Below are positions 37,924 to 46,450 of a stretch of DNA of 64,000 bases, piece after piece. The notes beneath the pieces were generated by a model. That model ran no database searches, had not been told where the DNA came from, and worked only from the letters and a program-made list of their open reading frames with translations. Location of the stretch: positions 4,661,192 to 4,725,191 of the forward strand of contig NZ_CP024866.1 of the NCBI RefSeq assembly GCF_004136015.1. The letters are read 5' to 3'. The position numbers were made by a program, and so were the translations under genes. Within the stretch, counting starts at the first letter, position 1. Each line of letters opens with the position of its first letter. The stretch comes from Pseudomonas sp. ACM7 (lineage in GTDB: Bacteria; Pseudomonadota; Gammaproteobacteria; Pseudomonadales; Pseudomonadaceae).

Positions 37924-39198
37924 ATGAGTGATCGTCGAGTAGTTGTAACGGGCATGGGCCTGGTGTCGCCATTGGGCTCTCGCGTCGAAGCCGTCTGGTC
38001 GCGACTGTTGGCCGGCCGTTCCGGGTTGCGCAATTTGCCGGACGAGGTGGTTGCCGATTTGCCGGCCAAGGTCGGTGGTGCAGTGCCGACGCTGGCTGAC
38101 GATCCCGAGGCGGGTTTTGACCCGGATCGGGCGACGGCGCCCAAAGAGCAGAAGAAGATGGACCGCTTCATTATGTTCGCCATGGAAGCGGCGCGTCAGG
38201 CGCTGGAGCAGGCCGGTTGGCAAGCGGCGGACGCCAGTGCCCAGGAGCGTACGGCAACTATTATCGGTTCCGGCGTGGGTGGTTTCGGTGCGATAGCCGA
38301 TGCGGTGCGCACCACGGACAGCCGTGGGCCGCGACGCCTGTCGCCGTTCACCATTCCTTCATTTCTGGTCAATCTCGCCGCGGGTCATGTGTCGATCCAG
38401 CACGGTTTCAAGGGGCCATTGGGTGCGCCGGTGACAGCTTGCGCGGCCGGGGTCCAGGCGATTGGTGATGCGGCGCGGTTGATTCGTTGTGGCGAGGCAG
38501 ACATCGCGGTATGTGGCGGCGCGGAAGCGGCGATCGATCGCGTCAGTCTCGCCGGGTTTGCCGCTGCTCGCGCCTTGTCCAGCGGTTTCAACGACACCCC
38601 GGAGCGTGCCTCGCGGCCGTTCGACAGTGGCCGCGATGGCTTTGTCATGGGGGAGGGTGCAGGCCTTCTGGTGATTGAGTCGCTGGAGCATGCCTTGGCT
38701 CGCGGTGCTAAACCGCTGGCGGAATTGGTCGGTTATGGCACCAGTGCCGATGCCTATCACCTGACGGCGGGTCCCGAGGATGGCAGCGGTGCGCAACGGG
38801 CGATGTCGCTGGCGTTGGCCCAGGCGGGCATTTCGCCGGCGCAGGTGCAGCATCTCAATGCTCACGCAACCTCGACCCCGGTCGGGGACTTGGGAGAGTT
38901 GGCGGCCATCAAGGCGTTGTTCGGCACGGATAACAAAATCGCCGTGACATCGACCAAATCGGCCACCGGGCATTTGCTCGGCGCAGCGGGCGGTATCGAG
39001 GCGATCTTCACGCTGTTGGCAATTCGCGATCAGGTCGTGCCGGCCACCCTCAACTTCGATAACCCGGACCCCGCCGCCCAAGGCGTGGACATCGTCCACG
39101 GCCAGGCGCGGCCGATGGCCATCGAATATGCGCTGTCGAATGGCTTCGGGTTTGGTGGGGTGAATGCCAGCGTGCTGTTCAAGCGCTGGGAGGGTTAG
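37924..39198 (+). CDS. fabF: Beta-ketoacyl-ACP synthase II (FabF paralogue)
   Basis: Condensing enzyme of 424 residues that elongates acyl-ACP with malonyl-ACP. The triad is complete: cysteine in VTACAAGVQAIG near residue 168, histidine in LNAHATSTPVGD near 308 and histidine in KSATGHLLGAAGG near 345. It is probably a second FabF, since it is not next to acpP or fabG as the housekeeping gene is; the neighbour is an SDR. The gene ends overlapping the convergent tetR gene by a few bases. Full length with no defects. Confidence 0.9.
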   Translation: MSDRRVVVTGMGLVSPLGSRVEAVWSRLLAGRSGLRNLPDEVVADLPAKVGGAVPTLADDPEAGFDPDRATAPKEQKKMDRFIMFAMEAARQALEQAGWQAADASAQERTATIIGSGVGGFGAIADAVRTTDSRGPRRLSPFTIPSFLVNLAAGHVSIQHGFKGPLGAPVTACAAGVQAIGDAARLIRCGEADIAVCGGAEAAIDRVSLAGFAAARALSSGFNDTPERASRPFDSGRDGFVMGEGAGLLVIESLEHALARGAKPLAELVGYGTSADAYHLTAGPEDGSGAQRAMSLALAQAGISPAQVQHLNAHATSTPVGDLGELAAIKALFGTDNKIAVTSTKSATGHLLGAAGGIEAIFTLLAIRDQVVPATLNFDNPDPAAQGVDIVHGQARPMAIEYALSNGFGFGGVNASVLFKRWEG

Positions 39199-39752
39199 TC
39201 GCGGGACTGTTTGAGATAGGCGCGAGTCACGTCGAGAATCCGCTGAGCCAGCTCGGGATCCTCGACACTGCGTGACAGCAGTAAGGCTCCGACCAGCGTC
39301 GACATGATGACGACGCTGTCGTCGGCAGCGTTGTCGCCTTCAAGGGTGCCTTGCACTTGTTCAAGCCGTGCGTTGAGCACCACGTCAGTGGTCGGGCTCT
39401 GCTGCCCGCGCAGGCCGAGTTCCGATGACATGGTCGGTAACGGGCAACCTTCATCGGGTGAAGTCTGGTGCCATTCGGACAAATAGGCGTCGATGAACGC
39501 TTCCAGTGGACGATCCTGAGCGAAGAGCTCGGCGCAAATCACATCGACCTGCTCGCCCGCGGCTTGCAAAGCCTTTTCCACCAGTTCGTCTTTGGACTTG
39601 AAATGCGAGTAGAAGCCGCCGTGAGTCAGGCCCAGTGCTTTCATCAGCGGTTGCAGACCTGTCGCGCCAATGCCATCGCGGCGAAAGCGCGCTGACGCTT
39701 CCTTGATGATGCGTTGGTGGGTCTGGGCTTTATGGTCCTGCGAGTAACGCAT
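39195..39752 (-). CDS. TetR-family transcriptional regulator
   Basis: A 185-residue repressor-type protein. The helix-turn-helix near the N-terminus reads IIKEASARFRRDGIGATGLQPLMKALGLTHGGFYSHFKSKDELVEKAL, split here over the normal TetR three-helix span at residues 10-57. The C-terminal ligand domain (about residues 70-185) matches the TetR_C-like group with DEGCPLPTMSSELG. It converges with fabF. ATG at 39752 has a GGAG upstream and matches the usual start (MRYSQDHK). Target and ligand cannot be told. Confidence 0.9.
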   Translation of the reverse strand: MRYSQDHKAQTHQRIIKEASARFRRDGIGATGLQPLMKALGLTHGGFYSHFKSKDELVEKALQAAGEQVDVICAELFAQDRPLEAFIDAYLSEWHQTSPDEGCPLPTMSSELGLRGQQSPTTDVVLNARLEQVQGTLEGDNAADDSVVIMSTLVGALLLSRSVEDPELAQRILDVTRAYLKQSRD

Positions 39753-39928
39753 CGGGTATCTCCGCAACAATGCGCCATATTAACCAATGAAAATGGGATG
39801 GTGATTGTACTTCTACTTCTAAAAAGCATGCAGATGCGTCGATCTTGGTAGAACGTTGTATTAACAGGTGGCACGAATAATGATTACTCATTAACTGACG
39901 ATTGTTGAACAATCACTAGGCAAAGAGT

Positions 39929-40582
39929 ATGAACAGCGGACTGTCCCTGGCCGACCACATCACCCTTGAGTTGCGCGCCGACATTATTGGCGGCCGTTTG
40001 CTGCCCGGCATGGCGTTGGTGGAAAACGATCTGGTGTCTGCCTACAACGCATCCCGCAATACCATTCGCGAAGCGCTGCATCGCCTGGGGCAGGAAGGTC
40101 TGACCCGTTATGTGCGCAACAAGGGCGTGATGGTGCGCAGGCTGGGCGTCGAAGACGTGCGGGATCTGTTCAAGGTCAGGCGCACCCTGGAGTTGCAGGC
40201 CATCAGCGCGAGTCAGCCGCTGCGCGACTATCAATCCGACCGGATGCTCGAAGCCCTGGAAGCCACCGAGCTTGCCCGGGAGCGCGAAGACTGGCGTGCT
40301 GTCGGCACCCACAGCCTGGCCTTTCATCAACACATCGTTGGATTGCTGCGCAGTCCACTATTCGATGAGTTCTTCACCAACGTCGTCGCGCAATTGCGCC
40401 TGGTGTTCTGCACCGCCCCCGATGAATCTCGTTTTCAGGCGCCCTGGCTGGCGCGTGACCGGCAGATCCACGAGTTGTTGGCCGAGGGCGACAAACGCTC
40501 AGCCGAGGACGCCATGAGCCTGTATCTCGACGATTCCGAACACCTCCTGCTGCAGATGCTTGCCCCAATTTCCCATCACTGA
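39929..40582 (+). CDS. GntR-family (FadR/FCD) transcriptional regulator
   Basis: A 217-residue protein with a winged helix (LRADIIGGRLLPGMALVENDLVSAYNAS, RNTIREALHRLGQEG) in the first 70 residues and an FCD all-helical ligand domain in the rest, containing the metal-binding HSLAFHQHIVGL histidines. It lies 15 bp upstream of the DUF1989 gene on the same strand and probably controls it and perhaps the convergent permease. FCD regulators usually sense small organic acids. Start ATG at 39929 is preceded by AAAGAG. Confidence 0.9.
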   Translation: MNSGLSLADHITLELRADIIGGRLLPGMALVENDLVSAYNASRNTIREALHRLGQEGLTRYVRNKGVMVRRLGVEDVRDLFKVRRTLELQAISASQPLRDYQSDRMLEALEATELAREREDWRAVGTHSLAFHQHIVGLLRSPLFDEFFTNVVAQLRLVFCTAPDESRFQAPWLARDRQIHELLAEGDKRSAEDAMSLYLDDSEHLLLQMLAPISHH

Positions 40583-40597
40583 TCGAGGATTCGTGCC

Positions 40598-41449
40598 ATG
40601 TACAAAGACTATCCGGCGGCCTATCAAGTCAGCAAAGGCTCAGCCTTGCAAGTGGACACAGCCTTCTACGAACGGATTCGCGATGACAAGGAGGGGCGCA
40701 CGCTGATCGAGGAGTTCGAGGTGCCGATCCGCACCGGTCGCGCCTGGAAAGTGCCAGCCGGGCATGTGTTCCGGGTGACCACGCCCGTCGGGCCGCAAGT
40801 CGGGGATTTCAACGTCTGGAATGCCAACGATCCCCGGGAGCGTTTGTGGGCGGCACGGACCCGGCAGTTACAGGGCGCACACGTCAGCACTCATGACCGG
40901 CTTTGGTCGAACCTGCCTTTTCTGCGGCCGCTGGTGACCATCACCGACGACAGCCTGGCCGGTTACGGCATCGACGAACATGGCGGTCGCTTGCACGATT
41001 TGCTCGGCACCCGCTGCGACCCTTATGTGAACAAAATGCTCACCGGTGAAGACTTCCATCATCACTGCCACTCGAACCTGACCCGCGCAGTGCTACCTCA
41101 TGGGCTGACCGAGTTCGACGTGCATGACGTACTGAACATTTTCCAGTGCACGGGCCTGAACCACGATGACATGTATTTCATGAAAGCCTGTCCGGCGCAG
41201 AAGGGTGATTACCTGGAGTTTTTTGCCGAAATCGATCTGCTGTGTGCACTCTCGACCTGCCCGGGCGGTGATCTGTCGCTGGCCATGTGGGGGCCGGATG
41301 CGCAGGACCCGCTAAGCGTGTGTCGCCCGCTCGGGGTGGAAATCTACGCGTTGGAGGATTCATTGCTCGAAGGTTGGAGCCAGCCCGAGCGTGCAGCGTA
41401 CAAAGGTTTGCATGGCTTGCACATTGCCAAGGCTGACTGGGAGAAATAA
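40598..41449 (+). CDS. DUF1989 / urea carboxylase-associated family protein
   Basis: A 283-residue soluble protein. Typical features of the DUF1989 family are seen: the RAWKVPAGHVFRVTTPVGPQVGDFNVWNA start of the core, CHSNLTRAVLPHGL, DVLNIFQCTGLNHDDMYFM, the acidic/aromatic EFFAEIDLLCALSTCPGGDLS, and a C-terminal PLGVEIY. Some members are named urea amidolyase-associated proteins and act on amino-nitrogen compounds; reaction unknown. GntR regulator upstream and an ethanolamine-type permease nearby suggest amine catabolism, as inference. Shine-Dalgarno GAGG precedes ATG. Confidence 0.85.
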   Translation: MYKDYPAAYQVSKGSALQVDTAFYERIRDDKEGRTLIEEFEVPIRTGRAWKVPAGHVFRVTTPVGPQVGDFNVWNANDPRERLWAARTRQLQGAHVSTHDRLWSNLPFLRPLVTITDDSLAGYGIDEHGGRLHDLLGTRCDPYVNKMLTGEDFHHHCHSNLTRAVLPHGLTEFDVHDVLNIFQCTGLNHDDMYFMKACPAQKGDYLEFFAEIDLLCALSTCPGGDLSLAMWGPDAQDPLSVCRPLGVEIYALEDSLLEGWSQPERAAYKGLHGLHIAKADWEK

Positions 41450-41480
41450 AGCGAAAAAGATCGTCCGAACGCGGCCCGAA

Positions 41481-41540
41481 CCTTCGGCAGCTCCTACATT
41501 GGTCGTGCTTGGCGCAAAACCCTGTAGGAGCTGCCGAAGG
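41481..41540. repeat. Inverted REP-like pair (GTAGGAGCTGCCGAAGG type)
   Basis: An 18-bp perfect inverted repeat, CCTTCGGCAGCTCCTACA at 41481-41498 and its complement at 41523-41540, separated by 24 bp. It is a common Pseudomonas intergenic repeat and may end transcription of the DUF1989 gene. Confidence 0.85.
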
Positions 41541-41544
41541 CTGC

Positions 41545-41604
41545 GATCTTTTGATCTTTTGATCTTTTGATCTTTTGATCTTTTGATCTTTTGATCTTTT
41601 GATC
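41545..41604. repeat. Tandem 8-bp repeat, GATCTTTT x 7.5
   Basis: Seven perfect copies of GATCTTTT followed by GATC run from 41545 to 41604, ending at the stop codon of the small minus-strand gene. The unit equals the natural tail (GCGATCTTTTGATC) of the REP-like element just upstream, so it grew by slippage from that tail. Confidence 0.95.
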
Positions 41605-41771
41605 TAGCGGTCCTGCGCATCCTTGGCATCCGCTTGCGCGTTGCGTTCAGCGACGCGTTTGCGTTGCTCCTCGGTCAGTTCGACCTTGTTGGCGGTGTCA
41701 CGCAACATCATCAAACCACCAACGATCGAGCCGATTGCAACGACCAGAATCAACCAGGCATACCAGGGCAT
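41604..41771 (-). CDS. DUF2897-family small membrane protein
   Basis: A 55-residue protein with one N-terminal membrane helix (WYAWLILVVAIGSIVGGLMML) and a short charged C-terminal tail rich in E, K, R and A. The ATG at 41771 lies seven bases after AAGGAG, which settles the start; longer in-frame extensions have no site. The family is conserved in Pseudomonas and its function is unknown. The stop codon touches the tandem repeat. Confidence 0.8.
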   Translation of the reverse strand: MPWYAWLILVVAIGSIVGGLMMLRDTANKVELTEEQRKRVAERNAQADAKDAQDR

Positions 41772-41890
41772 AGGGCTCTCCTTGAGGGCAGGCCGATTGG
41801 CGGGTTTCGCCAACCGATCGTGCATACCACTTTGAGCGATTAATTTTCGCAGTGGTTCCATTCTATGCCTGTTACATCTTGCACATACCC

Positions 41891-41981
41891 CGTAGGAGCT
41901 GCCGAAGGCTGCGATCTTTTGATTTTGGCGTCATTACGAGCACTAAAGATCAAAAGATCGCAGCCTTCGGCAGCTCCTACG
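41891..41981. repeat. 33-bp perfect inverted repeat, REP-like
   Basis: The arms are at 41891-41923 and 41949-41981 with a 25-nt loop and are perfect complements. They contain the same GTAGGAGCTGCCGAAGGCTG core as the 41.5-kb pair. Lying 13 bp beyond the eat stop, it may serve as a terminator for that gene. Confidence 0.9.
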
Positions 41982-41993
41982 CGGATCGCGTCT

Positions 41994-43358
41994 TTATAAG
42001 CCGGTCAGCATCGCGTCCGCCGGTGCATCGGCACGCAGTTGCGCCGTGAGCATGAAGTACACGAACCCCACCGCCATAAAGCCCAGGAAGATCATCCCGA
42101 TCAACGTGTTGAACCAGGCCATTGCCACCAGGCAGACCACCGCCAGTACCAGCGCAATGAACGGCACCAACGGATAGCACGGCGCGCGAAAGGTGCGCTC
42201 CAGATTCGGTTCGGTTTTGCGCAGTTTGAACAGGCTGAGCATGCTCATGATGTACATCACGATCGCCCCGAAGACCGCTATCGTGATCATCGCCGCCGTC
42301 AGCGTCATGCCGCCCAGGTTGATCAAACCATCGCTATAAATCGCTGCAATGCCGATCACGCCCCCGGCGATGATTGCCCGGTGCGGGGTCTGAAAGCGCG
42401 ACAACTTGGCCAGAGATGCCGGCAGGTAACCGGCCCGGGCGAGGGCGAAGAACTGCCGCGAGTAGCCGAGGATGATTCCGTGGAAACTCGCCACCAGGCC
42501 GAACAGTCCGATCCACACCAGCATGTGCAACCAGCCCGAGCTTTGGCCGACCACGGTTTTCATCGCTTGCGGCAGCGGATCGTTGATGTTCGACAAGGTG
42601 CGCCAGTCACCGACGCCGCCGGCAAAGAACATCACACCCATTGCCAGCAATACCAACGTCAGAATGCCGCTGATGTAGGCCTTCGGAATGGTGCGTTTCG
42701 GATCCTTGGCTTCTTCGGCGGCCATGGCGGCGCCTTCGATGGCCAGGAAAAACCAGATGGCGAAGGGAATCGCCGCGAACATCCCGGCAATCGCCGGCGC
42801 GCCGAACACATCGGAACCGGCCCAGCCGTTCAGCGCGAAGTTACTGAAGCTGAACGCCGGGGCGACCACGCCCATGAACACCAACAGTTCGGCCACTGCG
42901 AGAACGCAGACCACCAATTCGAAGGTTGCGGCCAGTTTCACCCCGAGGATGTTCAGGCCCATGAACACGATGTAGGCACCGACCGCGGCGTGTTTCGGGT
43001 CGAGGGCAGGAAACTGCACGTTGAGGTAGGCACCGATCGCCAGTGCGATGGCGGGTGGGGCGAAGACGAATTCAATCAGTGTCGCCAGCCCCGCGATCAG
43101 TCCGCCTTTCTCGCCAAAGGCGCGGCGGCTGTAGGCAAAGGGACCACCAGCGTGAGGAATCGCGGTGGTCAGCTCGGTGAAACTGAAGATGAAGCACGTG
43201 TACATGGTGGCGACCATAAAGGACGTCACCAGAAAGCCGAGTGTACCCGCCACGCCCCAGCCGTAACTCCAGCCGAAGTATTCACCGGAAATCACCAGCC
43301 CGACCGCAATGCCCCACAGGTGCAGCGTGCCCAGCGTGGGTTTGAGTTGTGTGTTCAT
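41994..43358 (-). CDS. eat: Ethanolamine permease Eat (APC superfamily)
   Basis: A 454-residue amino acid-polyamine-organocation transporter with about twelve helices. It has GLVISGEYFGWSYGWGVAGT in the first helix, the region PHAGGPFAYSRRAFG after the third, and IEGAAMAAEEAKDPKRTIPKAY between helices 6 and 7, matching the Eat/ethanolamine permease group. ATG at 43358 follows GGGAG and fits the family's start (MNTQLKPTLGTLHLWG); the frame stays open much further upstream. No eutBC lyase genes are nearby, so the physiological substrate is inferred. Confidence 0.86.
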   Translation of the reverse strand: MNTQLKPTLGTLHLWGIAVGLVISGEYFGWSYGWGVAGTLGFLVTSFMVATMYTCFIFSFTELTTAIPHAGGPFAYSRRAFGEKGGLIAGLATLIEFVFAPPAIALAIGAYLNVQFPALDPKHAAVGAYIVFMGLNILGVKLAATFELVVCVLAVAELLVFMGVVAPAFSFSNFALNGWAGSDVFGAPAIAGMFAAIPFAIWFFLAIEGAAMAAEEAKDPKRTIPKAYISGILTLVLLAMGVMFFAGGVGDWRTLSNINDPLPQAMKTVVGQSSGWLHMLVWIGLFGLVASFHGIILGYSRQFFALARAGYLPASLAKLSRFQTPHRAIIAGGVIGIAAIYSDGLINLGGMTLTAAMITIAVFGAIVMYIMSMLSLFKLRKTEPNLERTFRAPCYPLVPFIALVLAVVCLVAMAWFNTLIGMIFLGFMAVGFVYFMLTAQLRADAPADAMLTGL

Positions 43359-43555
43359 GCGTTGCTCCCTGAACGGTTTGGAAAGCTCGGGAGAGGGCGT
43401 TTGCAGTGGGCGTGCCAGTGTTGCGAAGACGGTCGTAAAGTGCAGAAAGGCGTCGTATCGGGGATGTTTGCCGCTCGATGTGCGCAAATGGGTGCTCCAG
43501 TTGGAGGCGCTGGTGGCGGTTTTGCCGTCTTCGTGGGCAAGTCCTGTTGGTAGGT

Positions 43556-44425
43556 TTAACCTTGCTCGGCAAGACACTCATGCAGCGCAATTTGCCAGTC
43601 AGGTTGCCTGACGCCCCATTCACGTTGCAGGCGACTGCAATCAAGACATGAGTTGAGCGGTCGGGCCGCCGGTGTCGGGTAATCGCTGGAGGGAATCGGC
43701 AGCAGGTTTGCGCAGGGCTTTCCCTGTTGCCGTAACGCTTCGCCAATGGCCTGGGCGAAGCCGAACCAAGAGGTTTCCCCCTGTGCGGTCAGATGATATG
43801 TACCCCAGGTAGCGGCCTGACCTGCCTGCCAGCGTTCGATCAGGGCAAGGGTGCTATTGGCAATTGTGCCTGCCCAGGTAGGTGCGCCGATCTGATCGGC
43901 GACAATGCGTACTTCCGGTCTCTCTTGCAGCAGGCGTTGCATCGTCAGCAGGAAATTGCGGCCATGGGTCGAATAGACCCAGCTGGTACGCAGGACAAGA
44001 TGTTTGCCTTGCACGTCAGTGATCGCCCGTTCACCGGCCAGTTTGCTCTTGCCGTAAACCCCGAGCGGGTTTGGCGTGTCGTCTTCGTTGTAAGGCCCGA
44101 CCTTCATGCCGTCGAATACATAATCGGTGGAGTAGTGAATCAGCGGGATGCCAAGCATCAGTGCTTCTTCGGCAAAGATGCGAGGGGCCACGGCGTTGAT
44201 GGCAAAGGCTGTTTCCGGCTCGCTTTCAGCCAGATCGACCGCTGTGTGGGCCGCCGCGTTGATGATCAGATCTGGACGAACCTTTTGTACCTGTTGGCGA
44301 ATCTGCTCGGGTTGTGCCAGATCGAGTTGATCGCGACCCAGCACGATCAACTCGCCGACCCCCCCCAGTCGACGCTGCAGTTCGCGTGAGACCTGACCAT
44401 GCTGGCCGCTGATGAGAACTCTCAT
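43556..44425 (-). CDS. rmlD: dTDP-4-dehydrorhamnose reductase RmlD
   Basis: A 289-residue extended SDR that reduces dTDP-4-keto-L-rhamnose to dTDP-L-rhamnose. Cofactor motif is ISGQHGQVSRELQ at the N-terminus; the substrate region includes HYSTDYVFDG with the catalytic threonine/serine and Y-x3-K in GVYGKSKLAGE near 130. LRTSWVYSTHGRNFL is highly characteristic. The start overlaps the stop of the rmlC remnant by ATGA. With RmlC missing, it has no normal substrate unless the epimerase is supplied from elsewhere. Confidence 0.93.
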   Translation of the reverse strand: MRVLISGQHGQVSRELQRRLGGVGELIVLGRDQLDLAQPEQIRQQVQKVRPDLIINAAAHTAVDLAESEPETAFAINAVAPRIFAEEALMLGIPLIHYSTDYVFDGMKVGPYNEDDTPNPLGVYGKSKLAGERAITDVQGKHLVLRTSWVYSTHGRNFLLTMQRLLQERPEVRIVADQIGAPTWAGTIANSTLALIERWQAGQAATWGTYHLTAQGETSWFGFAQAIGEALRQQGKPCANLLPIPSSDYPTPAARPLNSCLDCSRLQREWGVRQPDWQIALHECLAEQG

Positions 44426-44499
44426 GGGAGCAGATCAACCTCTTGCAGGCTTTTACCGATGATCACTACGCCGCGCAGATCGGTTTCATTCACATCCAT
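44422..44499 (-). pseudogene. rmlC: Collapsed rmlC remnant (25 codons)
   Basis: Between rmlA and rmlD, where rmlC often stands, is a 25-codon frame. It begins [14 protein letters not shown], matching the start of Pseudomonas RmlC (M-V--T-L-GV-II), and ends GKSLQEVDLLP, resembling the RmlC end (GK-----D--P). The roughly 155 codons between, with the catalytic histidine and tyrosine, are absent with no frame change. The ATG lies inside the rmlA tail and the TGA overlaps the rmlD ATG, so coupling is retained. Assignment rests on memory of the family; no search was done. Confidence 0.7.
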
Positions 44500-45371
44500 T
44501 GTTCATCCCCGGCGAGCTTGGCCAGGTACTGGCCATACCCTGTCTTGCCGAAGTAGCGGGCACGCTCCAGCAGCTGTTCGCGGTTGATCCATTTCTTTTC
44601 ATAAGCGATCTCTTCGAGGCAGGCGACTTTCAAGCCTTGTCGATGTTCGATGGTCTGCACGTACTGAGAGGCATCGAGCAAGCTGTCGTGGGTGCCGGTG
44701 TCGAGCCAGGCGAAACCACGGCCGAAGCGCTCGACCTGCAGGTCTCCCCGTTTGAGATACGCATTGTTGACGTCGGTGATTTCCAGCTCGCCGCGAGGCG
44801 AAGGCTTTACCGCTTTGGCGATCCTGATTACATCGTTGTCGTAGAAATACAGGCCGGTGACGGCATAGCTGGATTTCGGTATTTTCGGCTTTTCTTCGAT
44901 CGACAGGGCACGGCCCTGGCTGTCGAAATCAATCACGCCGAATCGCTCCGGGTCTTTGACCCAATAGCCGAACACGGTAGCGCCAGAAGTGCGTGTTGCC
45001 GCGTTTTGCAACTGCTCGCCAAAGTGTTGACCATGGAAAATGTTGTCGCCGAGGATCAGGCACACTGGATCATTGCCAATGAACCTTTCGCCAATCAGAA
45101 AAGCCTGGGCCAGACCATCCGGTGACGGCTGCTCGGCATAGCTGAAATTGATCCCGAACTGACTGCCATCACCCAGCAGATTGCGGTACTGGGGCAGATC
45201 CTGGGGAGTAGAGATCACCAAAATGTCTTTGATGCCGGCCAGCATCAGGACCGAAATCGGGTAATAGATCATCGGTTTGTCGTAGACCGGCAACAGCTGT
45301 TTGGACACACCGAGCGTGATCGGATGCAGGCGTGTGCCCGAGCCGCCTGCCAAAACGATACCTTTCATCAT
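44490..45371 (-). CDS. rmlA: Glucose-1-phosphate thymidylyltransferase RmlA
   Basis: Forms dTDP-glucose from dTTP and glucose-1-phosphate. The 293-residue protein has the nucleotidyltransferase signature [17 protein letters not shown] at the N-terminus, the [16 protein letters not shown] substrate region, [33 protein letters not shown] and [21 protein letters not shown]. The ATG overlaps the rmlB stop by four bases, and its stop overlaps the rmlC remnant. Full length, and the first enzyme supplying the dTDP-keto sugar for both RmlD and WecE. Confidence 0.95.
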   Translation of the reverse strand: MMKGIVLAGGSGTRLHPITLGVSKQLLPVYDKPMIYYPISVLMLAGIKDILVISTPQDLPQYRNLLGDGSQFGINFSYAEQPSPDGLAQAFLIGERFIGNDPVCLILGDNIFHGQHFGEQLQNAATRTSGATVFGYWVKDPERFGVIDFDSQGRALSIEEKPKIPKSSYAVTGLYFYDNDVIRIAKAVKPSPRGELEITDVNNAYLKRGDLQVERFGRGFAWLDTGTHDSLLDASQYVQTIEHRQGLKVACLEEIAYEKKWINREQLLERARYFGKTGYGQYLAKLAGDEQWM

Positions 45372-46450
45372 GCATGAAGCTCCTGGGGATTGATGGCACC
45401 AAGGCGTTCACCTTGGTAGCTGCCATCCTGAACACGACGGCACCACTCAAGGTTGTTCAAGTACCACTGAACGGTTTTGCGAAGGCCGGTTTCGAAGGTC
45501 TCTTCGGGTACCCAGCCCAGTTCGTGTTCGATCTTGCTGGCATCGATCGCGTAGCGCAGGTCATGGCCAGGACGATCCTGGACGAACGTGATCAGGTCGG
45601 CGTAGTGCGCGACACCCTCGGGCTTGCGCGGTGCCAGTTCTTCAAGCAGGGCGCAGAGGCCACGCACCACGTCGATATTCTTTTGTTCGTTGTGCCCGCC
45701 GATGTTGTAGGTCTCGCCGACGATGCCGGTGGTCACCACTTTGAGCAGCGCCCGGGCGTGATCTTCGACGAATAGCCAGTCGCGGATTTGCAGGCCATCG
45801 CCGTACACCGGCAGCGGCTTGCCGGCCAAGGCATTGAGGATGACCAGCGGAATCAATTTTTCGGGGAAGTGGAACGGCCCGTAATTGTTCGAGCAGTTGG
45901 TCAACAGCACCGGCAGGCCATAGGTGCGCTGCCAGGCACGGACCAGGTGGTCGGACGCCGCTTTGCTGGCGGAGTAAGGCGAGCTCGGGGCGTAGGGCGT
46001 CGTTTCCGTAAACAGATCATCGGCGCCATGCAGGTCGCCATAGACCTCGTCAGTGGAGATGTGATGGAAACGGAAGGCGCTTTTTTCCGGCTCGGCGAGG
46101 GTTTGCCAATAGGCGCGGGTGGCCTCCAGCAGGCTGTAGGTGCCGACGATGTTGGTCTGGATGAAATCCGAAGGTCCGTCGATGGAACGGTCGACGTGGG
46201 ATTCCGCTGCCAGGTGCATGATCGCCTGCGGCTGGAAACGTGTCAGCACTGCGCTGACGGTTGCCTGATCAACGATATCGGCTTGAACGAACTCGTAGCG
46301 AGTGTCGTTGGCAATGCCGGTCAGCGATTCGAGATTGCCGGCGTAGGTCAGCTTGTCCAGGTTGAGCACTTCATGCTCGGTGTGCCGGATCAGCTCGCGA
46401 ATCAAGGCAGAGCCAATGAAACCGGCACCGCCGGTGATGAGGATACGCAT
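45368..46450 (-). CDS. rmlB: dTDP-glucose 4,6-dehydratase RmlB
   Basis: Converts dTDP-glucose to dTDP-4-keto-6-deoxy-D-glucose. The 360-residue extended SDR starts [18 protein letters not shown], has [13 protein letters not shown] near residue 84, the catalytic threonine with D-E in [14 protein letters not shown] near 137 and Y-x3-K in [32 protein letters not shown] is specific for RmlB. First gene of rmlB-rmlA-(rmlC remnant)-rmlD on the minus strand, divergent from kdpF. Confidence 0.95.
   Translation of the reverse strand: MRILITGGAGFIGSALIRELIRHTEHEVLNLDKLTYAGNLESLTGIANDTRYEFVQADIVDQATVSAVLTRFQPQAIMHLAAESHVDRSIDGPSDFIQTNIVGTYSLLEATRAYWQTLAEPEKSAFRFHHISTDEVYGDLHGADDLFTETTPYAPSSPYSASKAASDHLVRAWQRTYGLPVLLTNCSNNYGPFHFPEKLIPLVILNALAGKPLPVYGDGLQIRDWLFVEDHARALLKVVTTGIVGETYNIGGHNEQKNIDVVRGLCALLEELAPRKPEGVAHYADLITFVQDRPGHDLRYAIDASKIEHELGWVPEETFETGLRKTVQWYLNNLEWCRRVQDGSYQGERLGAINPQELHA

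Noticed and set aside
42039..43553. 500-residue + strand frame opposite eat
   Set aside because: Shadow of the permease on the other strand; low complexity and no domain.
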